Shown here: in pieces, positions 51,327 to 58,999 of the stretch | How the letters are laid out: the number at the start of each line of letters is the position of its first letter | How positions within the stretch are numbered: the first letter of the stretch is position 1 | The notes under the pieces: model-generated | Seen by the model: only the letters and a program-made list of their open reading frames with translations | Databases searched by the model: none | Told to the model about the DNA's origin: nothing | Position numbers and translations under genes: made by a program | Origin: Maricaulis sp963975345 | Lineage (GTDB): Bacteria; Pseudomonadota; Alphaproteobacteria; Caulobacterales; Maricaulaceae | Assembly: GCF_963975345.1 (NCBI RefSeq) | Contig: NZ_CAXBGE010000003.1 | Location: 1-64,000 of the forward strand | Direction of reading: 5' to 3' | Length of the DNA: 64,000 nucleotides

Positions 51327-52406
51327 ATGAATTTCAATCAAACCGACGACCGGCGCATGATCTCCGACAGCCTGCGCCGCTATCTCGCCGACCAGTATCC
51401 GGTCGAACACCGCATCAAGGTTGCTTATGACGCGCCCTTCCACGACGCCAAAAAATGGGGCGAGCTGGCCGAGCTCGGCATTCTTGGCGCCCTCGTCTCC
51501 GAGGAACAGGGCGGATTCGGCGGCGAGGGCTTCGATATCACAGTGGTCTTCGAGGAATTCGGCCGCGCTTTGTGCCCTGAACCGATGCTGGGCAATCTGA
51601 TGAGCCTGCGCCTCTATGCCGGCCTCGGCCAGCAGAACAAGGTCGATGCCATCATCGCCGGCACCGCCCGCACCGCTCTGGCCGTGTTCGAGGCAGACGC
51701 CTTCACCGACACCAGCGAGGTCGCCACTGCCGCGACCAAGTCCGGCGAGAGCTGGACGCTGAACGGCCGCAAGAGCCTGGTCTACGGTGCCCACGCCGCC
51801 GACACCCTGCTCGTCGTCGCCCGCACCCCGGCCGGCAAGGTCGGCCTGTTCGAGATCGAGGCCTCAGCCGCCGATATTCACGCCTATGCGATGATTGATG
51901 GTGGCGGTGCCGCAGAAGTCGGGCTCGACAATACGCCCGCCAAATGCCTGTCCGAAGACGCCGCCGACGCCATCGAAGCCGCCCTCGATGCCGGCCGCCT
52001 GGCGCTCTGCGCCGAGGCCGTCGGCGCGATGGATGTGCTCAAGGAGATGACCAAGGACTATCTGATGCAGCGCCAGCAATTCGGCCGTCCGATTGCGACC
52101 TTCCAAGCCCTGCAGCACCGCCTCGTCGATCTCTCGATCGAGATCGAACAGGCGCGTTCCATCACCATCCACGCCGCCGGCGCCCTCGACACGTCGGGCC
52201 GCGCCCTCGCCGTGGCCAAAGCCAAAAACCTGATCGGCCGCGCCGGCAAGCTCGTCGCCGAGGAAGCCATCCAGATGCATGGCGGCATCGGCATGACCTG
52301 GGAATATGCCGGCTCCCACTACGCCAAACGCCTGACCATGCTCGACGCCCAGATGGGCGATACGGAAGATCAGCTGCGGCGGGTGATGGAGTTGATGGCG
52401 GCTTAA
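51327..52406 (+). CDS. Acyl-CoA dehydrogenase (small-subunit type)
   Basis: A 359-residue partner of the preceding enzyme: MNFNQTDDRRMISDSLRRYL, GALVSEEQGGFGGEGFDI and the C-terminal GGIGMTWEYAGSHYAKRL. It is shorter than a full ACAD and the FAD segment in the middle is weak. This resembles the FadE/ChsE-type partner subunits that act only as a heteromer. It starts three bases after the first gene's stop, so the two are co-translated. Confidence 0.92.
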   Translation: MNFNQTDDRRMISDSLRRYLADQYPVEHRIKVAYDAPFHDAKKWGELAELGILGALVSEEQGGFGGEGFDITVVFEEFGRALCPEPMLGNLMSLRLYAGLGQQNKVDAIIAGTARTALAVFEADAFTDTSEVATAATKSGESWTLNGRKSLVYGAHAADTLLVVARTPAGKVGLFEIEASAADIHAYAMIDGGGAAEVGLDNTPAKCLSEDAADAIEAALDAGRLALCAEAVGAMDVLKEMTKDYLMQRQQFGRPIATFQALQHRLVDLSIEIEQARSITIHAAGALDTSGRALAVAKAKNLIGRAGKLVAEEAIQMHGGIGMTWEYAGSHYAKRLTMLDAQMGDTEDQLRRVMELMAA

Positions 52407-52441
52407 AGGGCTGGGGGTATGCGCCGGGGGTGCGTGCCCCC

Positions 52442-53545
52442 TCACCCCGCCAGCCCATACCCCGTGCTGCGCCCGCCCCCGGCCAGCTTCACCAGCACGC
52501 CACGCGCCACCAGATCCTGGATATCGCGCAGCGCCGTATCCGGGGACGTCTTGGTCAAAGCAGCCCATTTCGATGTCGTCATCTTGCCTTCGAAACCGTC
52601 GAGCAGGCGATTGATCGCCTTGCTTTGGCGTTCGTTCAGCGGCTGGCCGGCGAGCTTTTCCCAGACCCGCGCCCGGGTCAGGACGTGCGCCAGTATCGTC
52701 TCGGCACCGTCGAAGGCGCGGTCGAGCACTTCCAGAAACCACATCAGCCAAGCGGTGATGTCGAGATCGCCCCTTTGGGTCCGCTCGAGCATGGCGTAGT
52801 AATCGCTGCGCTCGTGGCGGATTTGCGCAGAGAGGCTGTAGAAACGCTGGGCGCTGCCTTCCGAACGCGCCAGTTGCATGTCGGCGAGGGCGCGGGCGAT
52901 GCGGCCATTGCCATCCTCGAACGGGTGAACGGTCACGAACCATAGATGCGCGAGTGCCGCCTTGAGCACCGGGTCCAGCGTCGGGCCACTGTTGAACCAT
53001 GCGAGAAAGCGGCGCATTTCGCCGGGCAGGCGATCAGCGTCAGGCGCTTCGAAATGCACGGTCTCATGCCCCACTGCGCCGGAAACGACCTGCATCGGTC
53101 CGGAAGCCGGGCCGCGCCAGGCACCGGTCACGATGCGGCTCATACCGCTGCGACCTGCGGGAAACAGCGAGGCCTGCCAGGCAAACAGGCGCTCGGACGT
53201 CAGCTCTGCTCCGTAATTGCCGGTCGCATCCAGCATCATCTCGACGACACCATCGACATTGCGGTCAGCGGGAACCAAACCGGCGATATCCAGCCCCAGC
53301 CGCCGCGCCACCGATGAGCGAACCTGTGCCCGGTCGAGTATTTCACCCTCGATTTCGCTGGATTTGAGGACATCTTCGGTGAGCGTTGCCAGCTGGGCCT
53401 GACCGCGCAGCGCAAACCCCAACGCGCCCATACGGCCAAACAACCGCCCCTGCCGGTGGCGCACCGCCGCCAACTTGTCAGCCACAGCAGCCTCGCTCCA
53501 TGTGAAGCAGGGCCAGTCGGCCAAGTCATGGATATATTCCGCCAT
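52442..53545 (-). CDS. Fic-domain protein with N-terminal DUF4172 and C-terminal winged helix
   Basis: A 367-residue protein. The N-terminal DUF4172 segment carries the inhibitory-helix motif SSEIEG near residue 62 (S-x-x-x-E-G). The Fic core has HPFEDGNGRIAR near residue 206, which can transfer AMP or similar groups to protein hydroxyls. The C-terminus has a winged-helix segment (TTSKWAALTKTSPDTALRDI). ATG 53545 follows AAGGTG; the frame extends upstream three codons to a GTG. Palindromes at and above the start suggest autoregulation. Target unknown. Confidence 0.93.
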   Translation of the reverse strand: MAEYIHDLADWPCFTWSEAAVADKLAAVRHRQGRLFGRMGALGFALRGQAQLATLTEDVLKSSEIEGEILDRAQVRSSVARRLGLDIAGLVPADRNVDGVVEMMLDATGNYGAELTSERLFAWQASLFPAGRSGMSRIVTGAWRGPASGPMQVVSGAVGHETVHFEAPDADRLPGEMRRFLAWFNSGPTLDPVLKAALAHLWFVTVHPFEDGNGRIARALADMQLARSEGSAQRFYSLSAQIRHERSDYYAMLERTQRGDLDITAWLMWFLEVLDRAFDGAETILAHVLTRARVWEKLAGQPLNERQSKAINRLLDGFEGKMTTSKWAALTKTSPDTALRDIQDLVARGVLVKLAGGGRSTGYGLAG

Positions 53546-53625
53546 TCGCCGCACCTTATGCGGTGAATATGCCAGTTAATCGCCGCATGAGCAAGACTAT
53601 TCGCCGCATATTGTGCGGTGAATAG
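53544..53625 (-). promoter_or_regulatory. Two palindromes and a half-site upstream of the Fic gene
   Basis: ATTCGCCGCA-N5-TGCGGTGAAT at 53544-53568, overlapping the start codon and ribosome-binding site; a half-site AATCGCCGCAT near 53578-53588; and CTATTCGCCGCA-N5-TGCGGTGAATAG at 53597-53625. The three share the TTCGCCGCA core, so one factor, perhaps the Fic protein through its winged helix, should bind all of them. Confidence 0.72.
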
Positions 53626-53699
53626 GATCGGCATTCGCCGCAAAGCGGGGCGGGGTGTACCATGGGGACGCGTCCCACAGGAGACGTGGAGTCTTCCCC

Positions 53700-53726
53700 G
53701 GGACACGTACCAGAGGTACATGTCCC
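53700..53726. repeat. REP-like palindrome
   Basis: GGGACACGTACC, AGA, GGTACATGTCCC; one mismatch in 12-bp arms, 30 bp before the aldo/keto reductase. It shares the GGGACA..TGTCCC ends with the palindrome at 55225. Confidence 0.6.
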
Positions 53727-53755
53727 TATCCCCCAAGCCGTACAGGACACCCGCC

Positions 53756-54706
53756 ATGACCCAGCTTCGCCCTCTCGGCTCCAGCCGCCTGATGACGCCG
53801 GCCCTCGTGTTCGGCGGCAATGTATTTGGCTGGACGCTGCAGTCGCCGCAGGCCTTCGACGTGCTCGACCGCTTCATCGCGGGCGGCGGGACGATGATCG
53901 ACACCGCTGATGTCTATTCGGCCTGGGTTCCGGGCCATGTCGGCGGCGAATCCGAGACGGTGATCGGGGACTGGCTCAAGCGGCGGGGCCGGCGCGATGA
54001 TGTGTTGATTGCGACCAAGGTCGGCATGCTGCCGATCGACGGGCCCAAACCGCTCGATCCGGAACTGATTGCGCGCCATGTCGAGGCCTCCCTCAACCGG
54101 CTGCAGACGGATCATATCGACCTCTATTACGCGCACCAGGACGATCCCGACACGCCGATGGACGAGGTGTTGCACGCGTTTTCCGAGCTGGTTGATGCCG
54201 GCAAGGTGAAGGCGCTCGGAGCGTCCAACTTCTCGGCCGAACGGTTGGGCCAATCGCTGGAGATGAGTGCGGCGCGCGGTTGGGCCGCCTATTCAGTGCT
54301 GCAGCCGGAATTCAATCTGATCCGACGCCACCGCTTTGCCGGCGCGCTGCGCGATTTGTGCATCAAGAAGAATATCGGCGTCTTAAGCTATTTCGGGCTC
54401 GCTTCGGGCTTTCTGACCGGCAAATACCGCTCGCAGGCCGATCTCGGCAAAAGCTCGCGCGGCGACCGGATGACCGCCTATTTCACGCCGCCACACATGG
54501 CACTGCTCGGCGTGATGGATACCATCGCGGCAGAGACCGGCGCCAGCCTGTCACAAATCTCTCTCGCCTGGATCGCGGCCCAGCCCGGTATCATCGCCCC
54601 GATCGCCAGCGCCACCAGCATCAAGCAGCTCGACGAATTGCTGGGCGCGCTGACGCTGGAACTCGGCGCGGAGCAGCTGGCACGGCTGGACGCGGCAAAG
54701 GTTTAG
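53756..54706 (+). CDS. Aldo/keto reductase
   Basis: A 316-residue NADPH-dependent carbonyl reductase. Beta/alpha-barrel motifs: the catalytic Asp/Tyr in MIDTADVYSAW near residue 47, the Lys in VLIATKVGML near 86, and HIDLYYAHQDDP with LGASNFSAERL. The ATG is chosen at the family start MTQLRPLGSSRL, with no strong ribosome-binding site; the frame's upstream extension passes through a REP-like palindrome and is rejected. Substrate unknown. Confidence 0.92.
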   Translation: MTQLRPLGSSRLMTPALVFGGNVFGWTLQSPQAFDVLDRFIAGGGTMIDTADVYSAWVPGHVGGESETVIGDWLKRRGRRDDVLIATKVGMLPIDGPKPLDPELIARHVEASLNRLQTDHIDLYYAHQDDPDTPMDEVLHAFSELVDAGKVKALGASNFSAERLGQSLEMSAARGWAAYSVLQPEFNLIRRHRFAGALRDLCIKKNIGVLSYFGLASGFLTGKYRSQADLGKSSRGDRMTAYFTPPHMALLGVMDTIAAETGASLSQISLAWIAAQPGIIAPIASATSIKQLDELLGALTLELGAEQLARLDAAKV

Positions 54707-54812
54707 GGCGAGACGAAACGAGTCACGCAATACATCTTCCCCGTACCGCGTTCCACAGTTACATCTTGGCGATATTCCACGCCGATCCTCGGCCCAATGA
54801 AAGAACCCCTTC

Positions 54813-55211
54813 ATGGCAGCCTTCCCCTTCACCATGCTCGGCACGCTCGCTGCCGTTCTGTTGACGCAGCTGTTCGCAGTCCGCACCGGCCAGATGCGTG
54901 GCAAGACTGGCGTCAAGGCGCCGGCCATGTCCGGCTCGGATGAGTTCGAGCGCGCCAATCGCGTCCACCTCAACACCGTCGAACAAATCGTCATTTTCCT
55001 GCCCGTGCTGTGGGTTTTCGCTGCCGTCGCCGGTGATCTCTATGCCGGGATCGGCGCTGTCGTCTGGATCGTCGGGCGTGTGCTGTATTCGCAGGCCTAT
55101 ATGGCTGATCCAGCCAAGCGCGAGCTTGGCTTCATGATTGGCATCCTGGCTATTTTGCTGATGTTTCTGGGCGCGACCGGCCTGATCGTCTGGAGCCTGT
55201 TTACCGCGTGA
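54813..55211 (+). CDS. MAPEG-family membrane protein
   Basis: A 132-residue protein with four membrane helices. The family hallmark FERANRVHLNTVEQIVIFLPV lies near residue 45, with RxxxN-E positions as in glutathione-dependent MAPEG enzymes. Bacterial members may conjugate or reduce lipophilic substrates; the function here is not shown. The ATG follows GAAAGAA-type purines. A perfect palindrome follows the gene. Confidence 0.9.
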   Translation: MAAFPFTMLGTLAAVLLTQLFAVRTGQMRGKTGVKAPAMSGSDEFERANRVHLNTVEQIVIFLPVLWVFAAVAGDLYAGIGAVVWIVGRVLYSQAYMADPAKRELGFMIGILAILLMFLGATGLIVWSLFTA

Positions 55212-55224
55212 AACCGGCGAGGAT

Positions 55225-55248
55225 GGGGACACACTATAGTGTGTCCCC
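55225..55248. repeat. Perfect 24-bp palindrome (REP-like)
   Basis: GGGGACACACTA and its exact complement TAGTGTGTCCCC, fourteen bases after the MAPEG stop. The GGGGACA ends are common in REP elements mobilised by REP-associated tyrosine transposases; no such transposase gene lies in the window. Confidence 0.75.
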
Positions 55249-55302
55249 GACAAACCGCGCCGCCCTCTGGACGTCAGCGCCGGAGGGGCTATCCTTGCGA
55301 CC

Positions 55303-55887
55303 ATGATGATCCTGCTCGCCTCCGCCCTGCTGACCTTCGCCGCCGCTCAGAATGCGCCGCCGCTTGCCGAACCGCTGCAGATCGCGCCACAGGTCGAGTT
55401 TCAAACGCCGCAAGAACGGCTGACGGCACGGCTTGATGCCCTGGCGACGGCGGACGAGGCGCAGGCGCGGCCACTGGTCGACGAAATCCTGGCCCTGTGG
55501 GCCCATTCCGGCAGCGATACGATTTCGCTGCTGATGGATCGCGGCCATGCTGCCGAAGCCGCCGGCGATAACGAAATCGCGGCGCGCATGTATGACCATG
55601 TCACCGAACTGGCGCCGGACTTCGCCGAAGGCTGGCTCGCCGCCGGCCGTGTCGCGGCCCAGCTGGAAGACTGGACCTACGCCTTCCAGACACTCAACAC
55701 CGCCCTGACGCTGGAGCCGCGCCGCTTCGACGCCTATGTCACACTCGGGCGGGTGCTGGAAAATGCCCAAGCCATCAATGCCGCGCTCGATGCCTATGAA
55801 GAGGCGCTGGATATCTACCCCACCTATGCCCCCGCGGTCGACGCCAAGGCCCGCATCGATGCGGCCCGCGCTGGCCGCGCGCTATAG
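55303..55887 (+). CDS. Exported TPR-repeat protein
   Basis: A 194-residue protein with a signal peptide (MILLASALLTFAAAQ) and two or three tetratricopeptide repeats (about residues 65-180). Repeat segments include AAEAAGDNEIAARMYDHVTEL, PDFAEGWLAAGRVAAQLEDW and ALEPRRFDAYVTLGRVLENA-like stretches. Probably a periplasmic scaffold. It is followed two bases later by an alpha/beta hydrolase gene, so they are co-transcribed. Confidence 0.87.
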   Translation: MMILLASALLTFAAAQNAPPLAEPLQIAPQVEFQTPQERLTARLDALATADEAQARPLVDEILALWAHSGSDTISLLMDRGHAAEAAGDNEIAARMYDHVTELAPDFAEGWLAAGRVAAQLEDWTYAFQTLNTALTLEPRRFDAYVTLGRVLENAQAINAALDAYEEALDIYPTYAPAVDAKARIDAARAGRAL

Positions 55888-55889
55888 CG

Positions 55890-56834
55890 GTGACGGCAGC
55901 GGGCCTCATCGCGCTGATTGCCCTCGCGGGGCTGCTCCTCGGCGCGCTCGGCGGTTGGCTGGTCTCGCAACGCATTGCCAAGGCGCATCCGCCAGCGGGC
56001 GAATTTGTCGAAATCGACGGCACCCGCCTGCATTTTCGCCGGAGCGGTGATCCGTCCCGGCCCGCCATATTGGTGTTGCATGGCGCCGCCTCCAATCTTG
56101 AGGAGCCGCGCCTGGCGCTCGGCGAGGCTTTCGCTGGTGAGAATGTGATCTGGCTTGACCGTCCCGGCCTTGGCTGGAGCGAGCGGCCGAAATCGAAACG
56201 CTGGTCGCCCGCCGACGAAGCGGCACTAATCGTCAAATTCCTCGACCAGCTGGAGATTTCCGGAGCTGTCGTGATCGGACATTCCTGGGGCGGGGCGATC
56301 GCGATGCGGCTCGCCATTGATCATCCTGAACGCGTCACCGGTCTGGTGCTGATCGCGCCGGCGCTGTCGGCCTGGATCGGCGAGGCGGCCTGGTTCAACG
56401 CCGCCAGTGGTTGGCCGCTGATCGGCCCCTTGATGACGCGTGTGATCATTCCGCTCGCCGGTCATGGTCAGCTCACAGCCGGCGCGCACTCGGCTTTCCT
56501 TCCGGAAGCGGTGCCGGAAGGCTATGTCGCAGCGTCGCACCTGCCGTTGATCCTGCGACCGGGCAATTGGGTCGCCAATGCGCGCGACATGATGCAGGTC
56601 AATACGCATCTGGAGCTGCAGGAAGGCCGTTATCAGGATGTTGCTCTGCCGACAGTGTTTCTGGCCGGAAAGGCCGACACGGTCGTGTGGACCCATCGCC
56701 ATTCCGGCCAAGTCTCGGCGCGGATGCTCAATGCCGAGCTGCGGCTGATTTCCGGTGCCGGCCACAATCTGCACCACCATCATCCCCAAGCCGTGCTGGA
56801 AGCGGTTTTCGCGGTGCGGGAGCAGGCCGGATAG
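55890..56834 (+). CDS. Alpha/beta hydrolase, membrane-anchored
   Basis: A 314-residue hydrolase. An N-terminal membrane segment (LIALIALAGLLLGALGGWLV) anchors a domain with the oxyanion loop VLHGAASNLEEP, the nucleophile elbow VIGHSWGGAIA (Ser about 130) and the catalytic His in SGAGHNLHHHHP. The start is GTG two bases after the TPR gene. Substrate unknown; lipase/esterase or C-C hydrolase types are possible. Confidence 0.9.
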   Translation: MTAAGLIALIALAGLLLGALGGWLVSQRIAKAHPPAGEFVEIDGTRLHFRRSGDPSRPAILVLHGAASNLEEPRLALGEAFAGENVIWLDRPGLGWSERPKSKRWSPADEAALIVKFLDQLEISGAVVIGHSWGGAIAMRLAIDHPERVTGLVLIAPALSAWIGEAAWFNAASGWPLIGPLMTRVIIPLAGHGQLTAGAHSAFLPEAVPEGYVAASHLPLILRPGNWVANARDMMQVNTHLELQEGRYQDVALPTVFLAGKADTVVWTHRHSGQVSARMLNAELRLISGAGHNLHHHHPQAVLEAVFAVREQAG

Positions 56835-56927
56835 CTGATGAATCCGGTGGAAATCACTGGCCGACCGGCTTGAGGCGAAGACCTGGCCAGACTAGGGTCG
56901 CGCTCCGCCGCAGCAAAGGTTACCGAG

Positions 56928-57212
56928 ATGGCTTTCACCGACACCGCCCCAACAGGCCCGATTGACGAATCCGACGCCATGGGAGGGGTCGCGCGCGATC
57001 ATCTGAAGGCTTTTGTCGCGCGGATTGAACGGCTTGAAGAAGACAAGGCCAATGTCGCCGCCGACATCAAGGAAGTCTATGCCGAGGTCAAATCCATGGG
57101 CTTCGATCCCAAGGTGATGCGCAAGGTGATCTCCCTGCGCAAGATCGACCGGCAGGAGCGCCAGGAGATGGAAGCACTTCTGGAATTGTATCTCGGTGCC
57201 GTCGAGAGTTAG
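56928..57212 (+). CDS. gapR: GapR nucleoid-associated protein (DUF2312)
   Basis: A 94-residue coiled-coil protein. The core VARDHLKAFVARIERLEEDK followed by ANVAADIKEVYAEVKSMGFD and LRKIDRQERQEMEALLELYL is the DUF2312/GapR signature. In Caulobacter, GapR encircles overtwisted AT-rich DNA ahead of replication forks and is needed for normal growth. The start ATG follows AGCAAAGG-type purines. The next two genes are conserved-looking but unassigned. Confidence 0.93.
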   Translation: MAFTDTAPTGPIDESDAMGGVARDHLKAFVARIERLEEDKANVAADIKEVYAEVKSMGFDPKVMRKVISLRKIDRQERQEMEALLELYLGAVES

Positions 57213-57241
57213 ACTGCCGGCCTCCCCTTACGGAGGAAAGC

Positions 57242-57706
57242 GTGCCCCGAAAGATCGACGAGAAGAAGACCCGCAAGGCGCTGCGCCGGCTGGAGCGCGC
57301 CAAGCGCACCGCCGAGCAGGCCGGCTCGCCGGAGGCTTCGCTGTCGGAATGGGAAGGCGAGTTTCTCGGCTCGCTGGAAGAGCGGCTCGAAACTTATGGC
57401 TCGGCCTTCAATGATCCCGGCAAGGGCGATACCGAAGAAGCCCTCTCGGCGCGGCAAGCCCTGAAACTGCGTGAAATCGAGAAGAAAGCTGCCGGCAAGG
57501 CGCGCAAGCCGATGTCGCAGGGAACAGGCTTCAAACGCAAAACGCCGGGCCCGGGCCCGCGCTCGCGCGAGATCCACGAGGATTTCGATCCGGCCCCGCC
57601 GGCCGAGCCACCCGCCGCAGATCACCCTGCCACCAAGCCTGCCCAGCCTCGCCCGGCCGGTGGATTCACGCCCCGCGTGATTGAGGGCGGTAAGACTCGC
57701 CTTTGA
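57242..57706 (+). CDS. Hypothetical basic protein (154 aa)
   Basis: A 154-residue soluble protein starting at GTG after ACGGAGGAAAG. The first 95 residues are charged helix (KIDEKKTRKALRRLERAKRT, ARQALKLREIEKKAAGKARK). They are followed by a Pro/Gly/Arg-rich tail ending GGFTPRVIEGGKTRL. Position 30 bp after gapR suggests the same transcript. The family is not recognised; the composition is compatible with nucleic-acid binding. Confidence 0.72.
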   Translation: MPRKIDEKKTRKALRRLERAKRTAEQAGSPEASLSEWEGEFLGSLEERLETYGSAFNDPGKGDTEEALSARQALKLREIEKKAAGKARKPMSQGTGFKRKTPGPGPRSREIHEDFDPAPPAEPPAADHPATKPAQPRPAGGFTPRVIEGGKTRL

Positions 57707-57805
57707 GGCATGGTGTTATCGCGGCGTTAAATCTGTTGCCAATCTCAACGCGCCCGGCTGCGGCAAACGCGTATCATCGCCCTTCGATCCAAGGAGATCA
57801 GAGCG

Positions 57806-58279
57806 ATGTTTGATACGATGTTTGACCCGACGTCCCAGTTCGAAACCCTGCAGGAGGACGTCCTTCACAGTCTCGAGAGCGCGATGGAAAATGGCTTGTC
57901 GACCGTGCGCGGCGCGGCAGCTTTCCACCAGGCGATGGAGCGGCTGGACCGGCTCAGCGAGATCAAGGCCGACCAGATTTACGCACCGCTTTCCGCCGAC
58001 CCCCTATCGCGCGACTATGTCTTGCATCTCGACGAGCAATTGCTCGGCCTGATGGGTCGGATCGATGTGCTTCGAACCCATGTCGAGCTTGGTCTTGAAA
58101 CCGGCAGCGACAATGCAACGGGCCTGCGGGATTCGCTGCAAGCCCTGCTGCGGCAGCTGAAAATCTCCTTCAGCCGTGAAGCGGCCCTGATCCCGGTCTA
58201 TGTGGCTTGGCAGGAACGTGAAGCGATGCGGGCGCCACCACCGCCGCCGGAATTGCAACTGGTCAACACTCACCCCTGA
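57806..58279 (+). CDS. Hypothetical helical protein (157 aa)
   Basis: A 157-residue soluble, mostly helical protein. It has FETLQEDVLHSLESAMENGL at the start, HLDEQLLGLMGRIDVLRTHV in the middle, a helix LRDSLQALLRQLKISFSREA and a Pro-rich tail. The ATG follows AAGGAGATC, so the start is secure. A terminator follows. I do not recognise the family. Confidence 0.75.
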   Translation: MFDTMFDPTSQFETLQEDVLHSLESAMENGLSTVRGAAAFHQAMERLDRLSEIKADQIYAPLSADPLSRDYVLHLDEQLLGLMGRIDVLRTHVELGLETGSDNATGLRDSLQALLRQLKISFSREAALIPVYVAWQEREAMRAPPPPPELQLVNTHP

Positions 58280-58333
58280 TTTTACCCCATCTCCCTGCCG
58301 CGCGCCCTCCCCCCGACGCGACGACACGGACAG

Positions 58334-58368
58334 CGGACCGGCTCCAATTGGAACCGGTCCGTTATTTT
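58334..58368 (+). terminator. Intrinsic terminator after the 157-residue gene
   Basis: CGGACCGG and CCGGTCCG pair around TCCAATTGGA, itself self-complementary, followed by TTATTTT. Confidence 0.75.
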
Positions 58369-58446
58369 GTGAGCGCATCCCGGCGCAATCTGGCTTGTCG
58401 TGATCATGCGCGCTATGCACAGCCTCCGATCGGACCGGAGCCGGGA

Positions 58447-58905
58447 ATGACGCCGCAAGAACAGAAATTCTGGGACCGTTTTCGATCCGCAATGGACATT
58501 GAAACCGCGGAGCCAGCCGACATTTTCAGGTTTGGTGACAGCGCGGCCATGTCGAATGAATTGCTCGATCTCGTCCTGTCCGGCCGCAAGCGTGCGACCT
58601 GCGCACTGGCCCGCTGGTACGGCCCGGGCCTGGCCCCGCTACCGGTTGCCGGCGCGCTCTGCGTGATCCTCGATGGCGATGACCAGCCCCGGTGTGTGAT
58701 CCGAACCGCGTCCGTCGAGCTGCGCCCTGTCAGGGCGGTCGAGGCGGATTTCGCGCGCGATGAAGGCGAGGGAGACCTCAGTCTTGAATGGTGGCGGGCG
58801 GCGCATCTCGAGTTCTGGCAGCGCGAAGCCAACCGCGAAGGTTTCACCTTCTCCGAAGACCTCGACGCCCTGCTTCATCGCTTCGTTCTGGTCTGGTCTG
58901 AATAG
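58447..58905 (+). CDS. ASCH-domain protein
   Basis: A 152-residue protein with an ASCH (PUA-like) RNA/nucleoside-binding domain: FWDRFRSAMDI at the start, the core LVLSGRKRATCALARWYG with the conserved GxKxxT-type loop, and EGDLSLEWWRAAHLEFWQRE near the C-terminus. Members include amidohydrolases of modified cytidines. The start is the ATG before TPQEQKFW; the frame's upstream part runs through a terminator and is rejected. Confidence 0.88.
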   Translation: MTPQEQKFWDRFRSAMDIETAEPADIFRFGDSAAMSNELLDLVLSGRKRATCALARWYGPGLAPLPVAGALCVILDGDDQPRCVIRTASVELRPVRAVEADFARDEGEGDLSLEWWRAAHLEFWQREANREGFTFSEDLDALLHRFVLVWSE

Positions 58906-58908
58906 AAA

Positions 58909-58937
58909 CGGGCCGGCTACCAGAAGGAACCGGCCCG
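58909..58937 (+). terminator. Probable terminator after the ASCH gene
   Basis: CGGGCCGG and CCGGCCCG around 13 bases, directly after the stop. It is followed only by CTTC, so it is weak on the plus strand; it may serve the minus-strand regulator as well. Confidence 0.5.
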
Positions 58938-58999
58938 CTTCATAACCCGCCGCACAACACGCGGCAGACATCCCGTGGCTGGGAAGTGTGTCTGGACGA

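Noticed and set aside
50094..51794. 566-residue open frame on the minus strand over the acyl-CoA dehydrogenases
   Set aside because: It is the antisense shadow of two clear acyl-CoA dehydrogenase genes; there are no family motifs and no ribosome-binding site.
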